Below are positions 34,563-44,718 of a DNA stretch of 64,000 nt, in pieces; the stretch's first letter is position 1; every line of letters begins with the position of its first letter. The translations under genes were made by a program, and so were the position numbers. Under the pieces are notes generated by a model that worked only from the letters and a program-made list of their open reading frames with translations, had not been told where the DNA came from and did not search any database. The stretch comes from JAGVIE01 sp964520905 (GTDB taxonomy: Bacteria > Bacteroidota > Ignavibacteria > UBA10030 > SZUA-254): positions 124,001-188,000 of the forward strand of contig CAZFQL010000005.1 of assembly GCA_964520905.1 (NCBI GenBank), written 5' to 3'.

Positions 34563-35441
34563 TTAGAAAAAATCAACCGTGAAGCCGGCACCGATTGTTT
34601 TTAGCCGCTGATCAAAATACTCGGCAAACATGTGCCTCCCAGAATAATAGGCGAGATAAATTGTCGGACCTTTTTTGTACCATTCACCGAATTTTATTCC
34701 GACCTGAACCTGATGCGATGCAGAATATCCTGATATTCCCGTTAAGCTGACGTTGTATGCGCAGAATAGATTTGTTTTCTGCCCGGCTATTCGTCCGATG
34801 ATGTCGTAAAAATAAACCTCAATGCCTGTAAGGTAGGCAAATCGCTTTACGATTGCAGGGCGCACTAACGTTGCGTATGATAAGCCCGCATAATATCGTG
34901 TGGCTCGGTTCTGTCGGTCGATTCTGTGAGCGATAACCAACTCGCCGAAATCTCTTGTGAAGGGTATCGGCTCTCGGTTATCGAGCCATGAATTTGTATT
35001 TAGATTGTAATGCCCATCGACAAGATGCGCGCTGTGGTGAAGTATTCGGAGCCGCGCCTGTAAGGTTCCTTCATCGAAGTATTTTGAGAAAGATAAATTC
35101 CCGCCGAAGAAACCATCGATCGCATCGATTTGGAGTCGAAGACCTTGAGCGCCGGTAGTGAATGCATAGGCAAAAAAATCTATCCCTGCTGAAAATCGCA
35201 ATCTGTCATCCGGAATCTCTAATCCAAAAACATCAATCGTATTCCCGATATCGACTTTCATTTTTGAGTCATCGAGAAACTTGAAGACACCGATCCTCGG
35301 CTCGCTGATGTGCGCTTTCAACGGAGCGAAGTTGATTCCGTTCGGGAGAAAAATAAACTCCATCGGTTGCTGTTCACGCTCTTGAGCGATAAGCTGAAGT
35401 GAGAATGCCGAGAATAAAATAAGTTTTACTAATAGTTTCAT
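34563..35441 (-). CDS. DUF1207-like outer-membrane protein
   Basis: 292 residues with a signal peptide (LVKLILFSAFSLQLIAQ). The mature start, FIFLPNGINFAPLKAHISEPRIGVFKF, matches the DUF1207 entry motif. The rest is beta-rich, with RLRILHHSAHLVDGHYN, FTRDFGELVIAHRI and a C-terminal LKTIGAGFTVDFF strand ending in Phe. The function is unknown. It is a single gene on the minus strand between an MITE-like repeat and a divergent outer-membrane gene. Confidence 0.65.
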   Translation of the reverse strand: MKLLVKLILFSAFSLQLIAQEREQQPMEFIFLPNGINFAPLKAHISEPRIGVFKFLDDSKMKVDIGNTIDVFGLEIPDDRLRFSAGIDFFAYAFTTGAQGLRLQIDAIDGFFGGNLSFSKYFDEGTLQARLRILHHSAHLVDGHYNLNTNSWLDNREPIPFTRDFGELVIAHRIDRQNRATRYYAGLSYATLVRPAIVKRFAYLTGIEVYFYDIIGRIAGQKTNLFCAYNVSLTGISGYSASHQVQVGIKFGEWYKKGPTIYLAYYSGRHMFAEYFDQRLKTIGAGFTVDFF

Positions 35442-35568
35442 TTCAATCTGAAAGAATTTCAGTCAATATAAGGAATTTCAATATGATTATGAACTCTTTT
35501 GGAACTGATAGAATAATTTCCTACATTTCCAAAAATTCAGACTGTTGTTCCATATAGGAGAACCGAAC

Positions 35569-36342
35569 ATGTATAGATTGTTACTATCCGGCATTTGTAT
35601 TTTTTTCATATTGGAAATACCGCTCTTTGCCCAGGAAGATGAAGAACAAGTACCTTTGCCTCCGAAACACAGTGTCCAGGGGAAGATAGGTGGTGCGGGT
35701 GGATTTACACAAAACATCTTGTTCCTTGACCTTAACCCGATAAATGATATGCTGAAGATATCTAATGCAGCAACATTCAGTAATAATCCGATGTTATTAC
35801 TCGGCGGACAAGGATACGGATACATTATGCTCATTCCGAATCTTCGAGTCGGCGGTTTAGGCGCAGGTGGATCGATTGTGTCGAAATCTTACGATCCGAT
35901 TTCAAATATTCGGCGGGATGTGGAACTCTCGGTCGGTTTCGGTGGTGTAACAATCGAGTACGCGGTTCCTGTTGTTCCACGATTAGACATTGCGTTCGGC
36001 GTAATGCTCGGTGCCGGTAGTACAAGCATTAGAATGACACGTAATATTAATTCCAACAAACTCTGGGATACAATCTGGGATGAATATAGTATAACCTATC
36101 CAAATATCGATGAATATACACGCAATCTATCCGGCTCATTCTTCATCTATCAGCCATCATTGAATATTGAGTATGCTGTATTGCGTTGGGTTGGTCTTCG
36201 TGTTGGCGTCAGTTATAACGGTATGGCGGTCAACGATTGGAAGCTTGACAATAAATACGATCTTATCGGTGTGCCCGATAAAGTTAGCGGAAGAGGTTTT
36301 ATGATTAATGGCGGAATATTCTTGGGGACATTCCTCTACTGA
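35569..36342 (+). CDS. Secreted or outer-membrane protein of unknown family
   Basis: 257 residues. A signal peptide (LLLSGICIFFILEIPLFAQ) is followed by an acidic linker (EDEEQVPLPPKHS), then glycine-rich strands (GKIGGAGGFTQN, GYIMLIPNLRVGGLGAGGSIVSK). Later strands are YQPSLNIEYAVLRWVGLRVGVSYNG and GGIFLGTFLY, consistent with a beta-barrel. I cannot name the family. The start at 35569 has AGGAGA upstream; an extra in-frame ATG at 35545 is less likely. It is followed by an MITE-like repeat 17 bases after its stop. Confidence 0.6.
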   Translation: MYRLLLSGICIFFILEIPLFAQEDEEQVPLPPKHSVQGKIGGAGGFTQNILFLDLNPINDMLKISNAATFSNNPMLLLGGQGYGYIMLIPNLRVGGLGAGGSIVSKSYDPISNIRRDVELSVGFGGVTIEYAVPVVPRLDIAFGVMLGAGSTSIRMTRNINSNKLWDTIWDEYSITYPNIDEYTRNLSGSFFIYQPSLNIEYAVLRWVGLRVGVSYNGMAVNDWKLDNKYDLIGVPDKVSGRGFMINGGIFLGTFLY

Positions 36343-36358
36343 TAAAAAAATATTTCCT

Positions 36359-36487
36359 TGAGTTATGGGATTGTCCAGAAAATCTCTCGCAAAGACGCAA
36401 AGTAGTCTCAAAATGTATTTTCTGCGTTTCTTTGCGGGCTTAGCGTCTTGGCGTGAGACATATTTTTTTAGACAACCCCGTAACTCA
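36359..36487. repeat. MITE-like element, copy 2, with 19-bp terminal inverted repeats
   Basis: TGAGTTATGGGATTGTCCA (36359-36377) and the complement of TAGACAACCCCGTAACTCA (36469-36487) match at 16 of 19 positions. The interior holds a second inverted pair built from GCAAAGACGCAAAG-like words. The open frames across it have no family and are repeat-derived. Its right end matches the left end of the 34382 element. Confidence 0.7.
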
Positions 36488-36525
36488 TTAATGTCGTCAT
36501 TTCTGATTGTAACTCCCATTCATAT

Positions 36526-37617
36526 TTATTTCTTGTTAAGAACTTCCTTCATCTTCTCGATAAGTATCTGATTCTGTTCATCCGTTCCTATTGTGATTCG
36601 CATGCAGTGGGGGAGACCGAATGCTTTCAGAGGTCTGATTATCACTCCGCGTTTAAGCAGTTCCATGTAGGTTGTGTTGACTTCATCTTCGGTTTTCATT
36701 TCAATCATAACAAAATTCGCTTCTGAAGGTGCGACATTCATTCCAATTGTTCGGAGTGAATCAGTAACAAATGGCAACCCGCGCGAGTTTAATTCAAGTG
36801 CGCGATGTACGAAATCTGTATCCTTTAATGCTCCGATTGCCGCCGATTGTGCCAGAGTATTCGGCTCGAATGGAAGTTTAACTTTCAGCAAATTCCCGAT
36901 AAGCGTTTCATGAGCGAAACCATAACCGACCCGCAGACCTGCGAGTCCGTAAATTTTAGAGAAGGTTCGAAGTGTAATTACATTATCGTACCGGTATCGC
37001 ATAGAGTCGGGATACGACGGATTATCTTGAGCGTATTCGAAATATGCTTCATCTAAAATTATTAGGGCACGCTCGGGAACCTTCTTGTAGAATTCATCGA
37101 ATTCTTGTTTTGTAAATATCGTTCCGGTCGGATTGTTTGGATTAGCCAGATATATGATCTTCGTGTGTTCGTTGATCTTATTTGCGAGTGCCGGGAGATC
37201 GTATCTCCAATTTTTATAAGGAACCGTTTGATATTTCACACCGCGGGAACGTGCAAGAACCTGAAAGCCGATGAAAGCCGCTTCAGTCGTCAAAACTTCA
37301 TCGTTATCGCACAGAAACGTTCTGATTATATACGACATGATACCGTCCGATCCGTTCCCGATGATAACGTTATCGACCTTAACTTTAAATTTTTCGGCAA
37401 GGACAGTACGTAAATCGAAACCTCCATCCGGGTAGTAATTCAATCCATCGATGCGAGTGCGGAGTTCTTTTATCGCCATCGGGGATGAACCGAGCGGGTT
37501 TTCGTTTGAAGCTAATTTTATTATATCTTTCAGCCCGAATTCCCGTTTAACTTCTTCGATAGGTTTTCCGGCTTTATACGGTTGTAGCGATTCGATGTAA
37601 GGAGGGACAAGGGGCAT
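36526..37617 (-). CDS. hisC: Histidinol-phosphate aminotransferase
   Basis: 363 residues, full length. Class I/II PLP aminotransferase with the HisC features SNENPLGSSP near residue 42, NYYPDG, NGSDGIM, NPNNPTGT, DEAYFEYA, the PLP lysine in LRTFSKIYGLAGLRVGY near residue 230, and a late RITIG. It converts imidazole-acetol phosphate to histidinol phosphate with glutamate; a broad-range aromatic aminotransferase role is also possible. The ATG at 37617 is chosen; the frame extends upstream 25 residues without support. No other his genes are near. Confidence 0.88.
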   Translation of the reverse strand: MPLVPPYIESLQPYKAGKPIEEVKREFGLKDIIKLASNENPLGSSPMAIKELRTRIDGLNYYPDGGFDLRTVLAEKFKVKVDNVIIGNGSDGIMSYIIRTFLCDNDEVLTTEAAFIGFQVLARSRGVKYQTVPYKNWRYDLPALANKINEHTKIIYLANPNNPTGTIFTKQEFDEFYKKVPERALIILDEAYFEYAQDNPSYPDSMRYRYDNVITLRTFSKIYGLAGLRVGYGFAHETLIGNLLKVKLPFEPNTLAQSAAIGALKDTDFVHRALELNSRGLPFVTDSLRTIGMNVAPSEANFVMIEMKTEDEVNTTYMELLKRGVIIRPLKAFGLPHCMRITIGTDEQNQILIEKMKEVLNKK

Positions 37618-37845
37618 ATAATCTATCTTTTGATTTGATATTGATGGTTTATGATTTGGAAGATAGCAAACGAAGTGTTGAAAATCAAACACATACGGGT
37701 TATATCTGATCAGGCAGTTCCTCTTTGGATATGTAGTGTAGATTCGTTATTTTCATTCAAAGACTTATTAACTGCTGGAGATCGATGGAACGCTTTTTAC
37801 TAATTTGAAATTTAATTTTATGTGATCCGATTCATCTATCTCTTA

Positions 37846-40800
37846 ATGATTCGTTTAGTTAATATCGGTTTATTGATTCTCAGTTTCATTGTTGGGCTGA
37901 TCGCTCAGCATGGTGAGAAGCTGCCATCCGGTTCCATCAATCAGGCTGCCTTCCCATTTCATCATTGTCCCGATTCATCTTATACATTACCGAACCAGTT
38001 TATCATCCCCGGTTCTGAGACAGTAATGTTAGATTCTTTTCGCTTGATACCTAATAGTGACTATACTCTCAACGTACGGTTTGGAATTCTTTCAGTTAAC
38101 TGTTTTGCCGTCGGTCGATTCATCTCCGATTCGTCCATACATACAATAACAATTTTGTATAACTCGCTGCCGTTTAATTTCAAACCAAGTTACCGGCATC
38201 GTGAAGCAGTTTTGAAAATCGATTCGGCAACGGGTGAAACTAGATCGGTCGCTAAAACCACCAGCCCTTTTTTGTTTGACGATCTCTTCAGCTCAAATCT
38301 CCAGAAAAGCGGTAGCATCGTTCGGGGTTTTACATTTGGTTCCAATCGTGATCTCACACTCAACTCAGGTTTCCGCATGCAGATGTCAGGTAATCTTACC
38401 AACGATATCGATATCATCGCAGCTCTTACGGATGAAAACACTCCGATTCAACCGGAAGGAACAACGCAGACATTGCAGGAAGTCGATAAGGTCTTTGTTG
38501 ATATTCGTAGTCCAAGCTTTGGCGCGACACTGGGAGATTTCAATGTGAATCTTTCCGGGAATGAGTTCGGAAATCTAAACCGTAAACTTCAGGGCGCAGA
38601 AGGCACTGCAAGTTATCGCACACGAGGTATAGGTGGAGATGTTTTATTGTTGGGCGCCGCTACACGCGGTAAATTCACCACCAATCAATTCCAGGGATTG
38701 GATGGAGTTCAGGGTCCGTACCGGCTCGCAGGCGAGAACAATAATCGCACAATAATTATCGTGGCGGGAACTGAACGTGTTTACGTTAATGGTGAACGAA
38801 TGTCTCGTGGTGAAAATGCCGATTATATTATTGATTATTCAATATCCGAAATTTCTTTCACGCCTAAGCGACTGATCACTCGTGGATCGCGGATTGTAGT
38901 GGATTTTGAATACAATGACCGCCAATTCAATCGGAATATACTCGCCGCAAAATCGGGGACAAATCTATTCAATGATAAGTGGCACTTCAATGCAATGTTT
39001 GTACAGGAAAGTGATAACGAAAAATCTCCGATTGATGCTACATTGAGTGATACCGATAAAGTAATCCTTAGCCAGGCAGGATCTGACCGATCAAAAGCTG
39101 TGAAGTCCGGCGTGGAATTAGTTGGTTCTGGTAAAGGACAGTATCGAGCGATGGATTCAACCGTTACTATCCCTTCCGCTACCGACAGCATGATGCGGAT
39201 TTACAAATATGCACCGGAAGATACCATCAACTCAATATATAGTATTTACTTCAGCAATGTCGGTGCAGGAAATGGAGACTATAAAAAAGTTTCTATCGGC
39301 CATTTTGAATTTGCAGGCGTTAAACAAGGTAGTTACGCTCCGATTCGGTATCTGCCATTGCCTCAAAGTCGTACATTTACCGATTTCGATCTGGATGGAA
39401 TGATAACAGATAATTTTAAGGTTAGCGGCGAATATGCTTTTATGAAATTTGATCCTAATAAATTCTCCTCGAAGAATGACAACGCATTGAATGGGTCGGC
39501 TGTGAAATTTACATTGCAATACTTTCCGCAAAATGTTCGAATCGGTAAGACCGACATCGGGTCATTCGATCTCACATTAAAAGAACGATTTATCGATGAA
39601 CGATTTGTCTCGCTTGACCGAATCAACGAGGTGGAGTTCAGCCGGAAATGGAATATTGCGGATTCTTCGGGCGGTGATGAAGAGATTCGGGAAGGAGCGC
39701 TGAAATACCAACCTGTGCAAGCTGTCGATATAGGCGGCAGTGTTGGGCGGATAAAGCGGGGTGATAAGTTTACATCAAACCGTTATGATGCTTTCGTCCG
39801 AATCAGAAAGGAATTGCTACCGCAAATCGATTATATGATGGAGAATATTAAGAGTCGTAATACTACCTTTGATCAGGACGGAAACTGGATACGGCAGGGC
39901 GGAAGTATCGAATATCCATACGGAATTATTATACCGCGCTTAAAGTTAACGAGTGAAAATCTCTCCACCCGAAGCATCTCACGAAATAATTTATTAGATG
40001 GAAGTTACCGCTTCAACCAGATTACTCCGGGTGTTTCAATCGGTAAAGATCAACTTGTTTCATTGGATGCCGATATGGGATGGTGGTGGGATGATTCAAT
40101 ATATACCGGTACATTGCAGCGAGCCTCGAGAACATTTACTCAGATTTACAGCGCACAGTTGCGAGAATGGAACTCGGTTTCTTCCCGTCTCGACTTTACA
40201 ATCCAGAATAGAAAATTTACAGATCAATTCAAGCAACGCAAAAACGATGATGTTCAGACAATACTTCTACGGTGGCAATCTCAGGTCAATCCGTTTAACA
40301 GGGGAATCGAATCGGATTGGTTCTATGAATTAGCAACCGAGCGCTCTGCCAGATTGGAAAGGGTATTTCAGCGCGTACCTAAAGGCACAGGGAACTACGT
40401 TTACATGGGGGATCAAAATGGGAATCATCTTATCGACCAGCCCGATTTTACATTGAGCCGTTTTGATGGTGACTACATTACATTTACCATTCCGAGTGAC
40501 GAGCTTATACCCGTAATCGATCTTAAAGCAAGCTTGAGGATTCGCATCAGCCCTGCAAAAATATTTACAGGAAATGGATGGTTAAATAAAGCCGTATCTA
40601 CATTGTCGACCGAGTCATATTATCGGGTTGAAGAAAAAAGCACGGAACCTGATCGGAAGCAGATTTATTTTTTGCACCTCAGCAAGTTCCTTTCCGATCG
40701 AACTACACTTAGCGGGAATAATCTTTACACGCAAGATATCTTTTTTTTGGAAAATAATTCAGAGTTGTCATTACGATTTAGGTACACACAGCGCCGTGGA

Positions 40801-41349
40801 TTAACTCAATATGCAACCCAAAATGAGAGGGCTTATGCTCGTGAAAGATCGGTCCGCCTCCGATGGCAATTCATACCTGAAATCGCAAATCAAATAGACT
40901 ATATCAATAAAAAGGATATATTGTTTGCAAATCAGGTGAGTAATCGGGCAAGAGATATCGCCGCAAATGCAGTAACAACAGATTGGTCATACCGCCCGGA
41001 ACAGCAGATCGAGCTTGGTTTTAAGTTCAGCGTATCCCGTGCGACTAATTTTGATACGACAACTGCCGATATGAACGATGAATCGATTCGTTTAGTTTAT
41101 TCGATTGAAGACCACGGTCAAGCGCGGGCAGAGATAATAAGAGAGGAAGTAAATATTCAGCACGCCGGTGTGTTCCTGCCGTTCGAATTAACAGACGGTA
41201 AGTTTGATGGCAAAAGCTGGCTATGGCATCTTAGCCTGGAATACCGTCTGACAAAATTTATCCAAGCCACATTAAGCTATGATGGGCGAAGCGAAGGAAA
41301 GCGTGTTCCGGTTCATGTTGGGAAAGCAGAAGTTAGAGCATTTTTCTAA
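37846..41349 (+). CDS. Giant outer-membrane beta-barrel protein
   Basis: About 1167 residues. A signal peptide (MIRLVNIGLLILSFIVGLIAQ) precedes a soluble part of about 250 residues. It holds the paired pattern DYTLNVRFGILSV and, further on, DYIIDYSISEISFTPKRLITRGSRIVVDFEYNDRQF, a D-Y-x-I-D-Y-x-x-G module seen in large surface barrels such as SprA-like proteins. The remaining 800 residues are beta-strand-rich with aromatic girdles and a terminal Phe-Phe. It is unlike classical porins in size. A role in export or surface assembly is possible. The GTG at 37822 is an alternative start; ATG at 37846 gives a clean signal. Confidence 0.65.
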   Translation: MIRLVNIGLLILSFIVGLIAQHGEKLPSGSINQAAFPFHHCPDSSYTLPNQFIIPGSETVMLDSFRLIPNSDYTLNVRFGILSVNCFAVGRFISDSSIHTITILYNSLPFNFKPSYRHREAVLKIDSATGETRSVAKTTSPFLFDDLFSSNLQKSGSIVRGFTFGSNRDLTLNSGFRMQMSGNLTNDIDIIAALTDENTPIQPEGTTQTLQEVDKVFVDIRSPSFGATLGDFNVNLSGNEFGNLNRKLQGAEGTASYRTRGIGGDVLLLGAATRGKFTTNQFQGLDGVQGPYRLAGENNNRTIIIVAGTERVYVNGERMSRGENADYIIDYSISEISFTPKRLITRGSRIVVDFEYNDRQFNRNILAAKSGTNLFNDKWHFNAMFVQESDNEKSPIDATLSDTDKVILSQAGSDRSKAVKSGVELVGSGKGQYRAMDSTVTIPSATDSMMRIYKYAPEDTINSIYSIYFSNVGAGNGDYKKVSIGHFEFAGVKQGSYAPIRYLPLPQSRTFTDFDLDGMITDNFKVSGEYAFMKFDPNKFSSKNDNALNGSAVKFTLQYFPQNVRIGKTDIGSFDLTLKERFIDERFVSLDRINEVEFSRKWNIADSSGGDEEIREGALKYQPVQAVDIGGSVGRIKRGDKFTSNRYDAFVRIRKELLPQIDYMMENIKSRNTTFDQDGNWIRQGGSIEYPYGIIIPRLKLTSENLSTRSISRNNLLDGSYRFNQITPGVSIGKDQLVSLDADMGWWWDDSIYTGTLQRASRTFTQIYSAQLREWNSVSSRLDFTIQNRKFTDQFKQRKNDDVQTILLRWQSQVNPFNRGIESDWFYELATERSARLERVFQRVPKGTGNYVYMGDQNGNHLIDQPDFTLSRFDGDYITFTIPSDELIPVIDLKASLRIRISPAKIFTGNGWLNKAVSTLSTESYYRVEEKSTEPDRKQIYFLHLSKFLSDRTTLSGNNLYTQDIFFLENNSELSLRFRYTQRRGLTQYATQNERAYARERSVRLRWQFIPEIANQIDYINKKDILFANQVSNRARDIAANAVTTDWSYRPEQQIELGFKFSVSRATNFDTTTADMNDESIRLVYSIEDHGQARAEIIREEVNIQHAGVFLPFELTDGKFDGKSWLWHLSLEYRLTKFIQATLSYDGRSEGKRVPVHVGKAEVRAFF

Positions 41350-41712
41350 CGTGCTTCTTTCTGTCGGGAAATATTTTTTGCCTTCATTATATTTTCTGTG
41401 AAATTCTGTTTCACGCCGTTTCACAAAATAATATATTAATTTATTTTTGGCATACAAAATATTCCTCACCTGAAGAATAAATATATTTTTTATTTCACTT
41501 TTTATCTTGCTTTTGAAATTCTTTCTGCTTATTATAATGCCACGTTGGTTCGTTAATTAAATCTGCTCTCAACGCACTCCTCAGGTATATCAAGGAAAAT
41601 TAAGTCAAACACTCAATGGGGAGATTTTCATTTTAGAATTGGAAATGATAATCGTGAGAAATACACTAAATAATTTTTCTGAACACGTGTATTATTAATT
41701 GATAAAAATTTT
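41350..41712. other. AT-rich intergenic region, no gene
   Basis: 363 bases. There is a small palindrome, GTGAAA/TTTCAC at 41398-41414, with a repeated TTTCAC nearby. No convincing coding frame, RNA gene or terminator was seen. The promoter of ogt probably lies in the last 80 bases. Confidence 0.5.
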
Positions 41713-42336
41713 ATGACAGATCAGCCCGCAATTTTAGAATATCCTAGAACTGTATATTCTATAAAGAAAAAACCAAGCATCGAGATTGATGACAGTCGGG
41801 GCGATGATGGGAAATGTACAGATACAATCACAAAAATATACTGCACATCGTTCGATTCCCGCATTGGCAGAATATACGTTGCCTCCACTGACAACGGCGT
41901 TTGCAAAGTAAGCGTTCCCCGTGAATCACGGAAGGACTTTTTTGCATGGTTGAAACAGCATTTTGAAATCGATGCGATTACCGACAACCGTTCGAAGAAC
42001 AAAGATATCATCGATCAGCTTACACGATATTTTAATGGCAGACTTGCCAAATTTACATGCGCAGTCGACTTAATAGGCACGCCGTTTCAAATTAGGGTCT
42101 GGAAAGAATTGGCAAAAATACAATACGGTTCGACCATTACTTATAAGCATCTCGCCAAGCGTGTGCATGCACCCAAAGCATTCCAGGCTGTTGGAAGAGC
42201 AAACGGCGCAAATCCACTACCAATTATTATCCCGTGTCATCGTGTGATTGGAACAGACGGATCGCTCGTTGGCTACGCTTATGGAATTAAAACAAAAGAA
42301 TTTTTACTTCGTCTTGAGGGAGCCATAATGATTTGA
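41713..42336 (+). CDS. ogt: Methylated-DNA--protein-cysteine methyltransferase (Ogt type)
   Basis: 207 residues. The alkyl-acceptor motif PCHRVIG near residue 175 is intact. It is preceded by TPFQIRVWKELAKIQYGSTITYKHLAKR, the helix-turn-helix DNA-binding arm, and AVGRANGANPLP. The N-terminal 90 residues form the ferredoxin-like domain of Ogt. It removes O6-methylguanine lesions by suicide transfer. An N-terminal extension of about 40 residues is longer than usual. It is monocistronic, with a strong terminator about 50 bases after the stop. Confidence 0.93.
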   Translation: MTDQPAILEYPRTVYSIKKKPSIEIDDSRGDDGKCTDTITKIYCTSFDSRIGRIYVASTDNGVCKVSVPRESRKDFFAWLKQHFEIDAITDNRSKNKDIIDQLTRYFNGRLAKFTCAVDLIGTPFQIRVWKELAKIQYGSTITYKHLAKRVHAPKAFQAVGRANGANPLPIIIPCHRVIGTDGSLVGYAYGIKTKEFLLRLEGAIMI

Positions 42337-42386
42337 CGTTGTGGTATGAAATGAATTGCCCAAAAGTCGGATAACGTTACAGCCAG

Positions 42387-42415
42387 AATAATCAATGAGA
42401 ATTGATTATTTTTTT
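42387..42415 (+). terminator. Rho-independent terminator after ogt
   Basis: Ten-base stem AATAATCAAT/ATTGATTATT with a four-base loop GAGA, followed by TTTTT. Position and shape fit an intrinsic terminator for ogt. Confidence 0.85.
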
Positions 42416-42495
42416 ATCACTCATAGCAATCATAGTAATATCTTTTGGGGGTATGAAAAATATTCTTATCTTTTCTTTAAATATTTTTGAAGTTA

Positions 42496-44718
42496 ATGTC
42501 TTTTATAGATCAAGTTAATCCGAAACAATTAGAAGCTATCAAAGCAGTCCAGGGACCTGTGATGGTTATTGCGGGACCCGGGAGCGGGAAGACGAGAGTT
42601 CTTACTTTTCGGATTGCCCATCTTATCAATATCGGCGTGCCGGCGTATCAGATATTGGCGTTAACATTCACAAACAAAGCGGCAAGCGAGATGAAGGAGC
42701 GCGTAACCAAGATCGTCGGCGATAAAAGTAAGTCTCTCTGGATGGGAACCTTCCATTCTATTTTCGCCCGGTTATTGCGTGTGGAGTGCGAGAAGCTTGG
42801 TTACGGGAAAAATTTTTCGATCTATGATACTCAAGACAGCATAAACCTGATCAAAAATGTTATGAATGATCTGGGTATCCCTGCGCAAAATTATAATCCC
42901 CGGTCAGTGTTATCAAGAATCAGCAGCGCAAAAAATCAGCTTATTACTCCCGAAGTATTTCAGGAACAAGCTGCGGATATTTTCGAAGAAAAAACCGGGA
43001 TTATCTGGAATGAATATCGAAGAAGACTCAAACAGAACAACGGTATGGATTTTGACGACCTACTGTTAAAACCGATAGATTTATTTACACAGCATAAAAA
43101 AATTCTTGAATCCTACCAGGATCGGTTTAAGTTTATTCTGATCGATGAGTATCAGGATACAAACCATGCTCAGTATGTGCTCGTGAATTTACTGGCGCAG
43201 AAAAATCGTAATATATGCGTAGTTGGCGACGATGCCCAGAGTATATATGCATTCCGCGGAGCCGATATTCGCAATATTCTTGAGTTTGAAAGAAATTATC
43301 CCGATCTGAAAATCATTCGACTCGAACAAAACTATCGATCAACGAAAAATATCTTAAAGGCAGCCGACGAACTGATTAAAAATAATATTGATCAGATACC
43401 CAAGGATCTCTGGACCGAAAATGACGATGGAGCTAAAATCACAGTCCTGCATTGTGATGACGATGCAGATGAAGGAGGATCGATTGTCAAGAGCATCATT
43501 GAGGAGTCCGGTAAACACAAGCTACAGTTTAAAGAATTTGCAATCATGTACCGCACGAACGCACAATCGCGATCGCTCGAGGATGCACTCAGAAAGAACA
43601 GTATTCCTTACTCCATCATCGGTGGAGTAGAGTTCTATCTGCGTAAAGAGGTAAAAGATGTTCTGGCTTATCTGCGTTTACTCGTTAACCCGGATGATAA
43701 TGAGAGCTTCCGGCGGATAGTGAATTACCCGAGTAGAGGAATAGGCGCGGTAGCTGTCGATCATCTGAAGAAATTCGCAGCCTCAAATTCTCTCGGTTTT
43801 CTTGAAGCAGCTGCACGTGCCTCGGAGATTTCGGGAATCTCTGCTAAGGGGAAAAATGCTATCGTCGCTCTTGCCGCGATGTTTACGAAATATCAAAGAT
43901 TGCGAAGCGAGATGTCGATAAGCGAAATGTCGCGCGCTCTGGTAGATGAAATCGGAATACTTCACATCTTCAAAGATGAAGGGACGCCGGAAGCGATCGC
44001 ACGATGGGAAAACGTACAGGAGTTACTTTCGGCAATCACGGAATTCTCGGAACAAAATGCAGAAGCAACGCTGGAAAATTTTCTCCAGGATGTAACTCTG
44101 GTTTCCGATGTTGATAGATGGGAAGATAAATTTAATGCAGTCACGTTGATGACGCTCCACAGCGCCAAAGGGCTGGAGTTTCCTGTTGTTTTTATTGCTG
44201 GTCTCGAAGAAGGATTGCTGCCATTCTATTCCTCAGAACCTGATCGGAAAACTCTTGAAGAAGAACGCAGACTTTTATATGTTGGTCTGACGAGAGCTAA
44301 AAAAATATTATTTTTAAGTCATGCTCGGATTCGTTTTAGATTTGGGGAGATCAGTTATCAATCGCCGTCTCGTTTCATAGATGAGATAGATTCATCCCTG
44401 ATTGAAACGAAAAGAAGCATTGCGAAACATTACGCGGCAGAAACGGCGAAAAGAAAAATTGCCGATTCGAGCGTTAAAGCGCGACGAATGAAGAAAGAAA
44501 AATCGGAGTCTCATTATTTTACCGATGAGCAGCCTGATTACGATGGACAATCCGATGAAATGCTATACGAAGGCGCTGTTGTTGAACATGAAATATTCGG
44601 CAAGGGGAAAATCGTTCGTGTTTCCGGAAACGGTGATTCTCGGAAAGCTGTGGTCGAATTTTCTGATGTAGGTAGGAAAAATTTGATGTTGAAATACGCC
44701 CGGTTGAAGATATTATGA
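42496..44718 (+). CDS. pcrA: UvrD/Rep/PcrA-type superfamily 1 DNA helicase
   Basis: 740 residues. Helicase motifs run in order: Q motif NPKQLEAI, Walker A GPGSGKT near residue 27, LTFTNKAA, IDEYQDTN (motif II), VGDDAQSIYAFRGAD (III), LEQNYRST (IV), TLHSAKGLEFPVVFI (V) and LYVGLTRAKK (VI). The C-terminus has the small Tudor-like module EHEIFGKGKIVRV, as in PcrA. The start is the ATG at 42496, just after a rejected TTG. It overlaps the YihY-type gene by four bases. Confidence 0.95.
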   Translation: MSFIDQVNPKQLEAIKAVQGPVMVIAGPGSGKTRVLTFRIAHLINIGVPAYQILALTFTNKAASEMKERVTKIVGDKSKSLWMGTFHSIFARLLRVECEKLGYGKNFSIYDTQDSINLIKNVMNDLGIPAQNYNPRSVLSRISSAKNQLITPEVFQEQAADIFEEKTGIIWNEYRRRLKQNNGMDFDDLLLKPIDLFTQHKKILESYQDRFKFILIDEYQDTNHAQYVLVNLLAQKNRNICVVGDDAQSIYAFRGADIRNILEFERNYPDLKIIRLEQNYRSTKNILKAADELIKNNIDQIPKDLWTENDDGAKITVLHCDDDADEGGSIVKSIIEESGKHKLQFKEFAIMYRTNAQSRSLEDALRKNSIPYSIIGGVEFYLRKEVKDVLAYLRLLVNPDDNESFRRIVNYPSRGIGAVAVDHLKKFAASNSLGFLEAAARASEISGISAKGKNAIVALAAMFTKYQRLRSEMSISEMSRALVDEIGILHIFKDEGTPEAIARWENVQELLSAITEFSEQNAEATLENFLQDVTLVSDVDRWEDKFNAVTLMTLHSAKGLEFPVVFIAGLEEGLLPFYSSEPDRKTLEEERRLLYVGLTRAKKILFLSHARIRFRFGEISYQSPSRFIDEIDSSLIETKRSIAKHYAAETAKRKIADSSVKARRMKKEKSESHYFTDEQPDYDGQSDEMLYEGAVVEHEIFGKGKIVRVSGNGDSRKAVVEFSDVGRKNLMLKYARLKIL

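Noticed and set aside
36365..36571. A plus-strand frame with MGLSRKSLAKTQSSL
   Set aside because: It is repeat-derived translation of the MITE-like element and overlaps the end of hisC.
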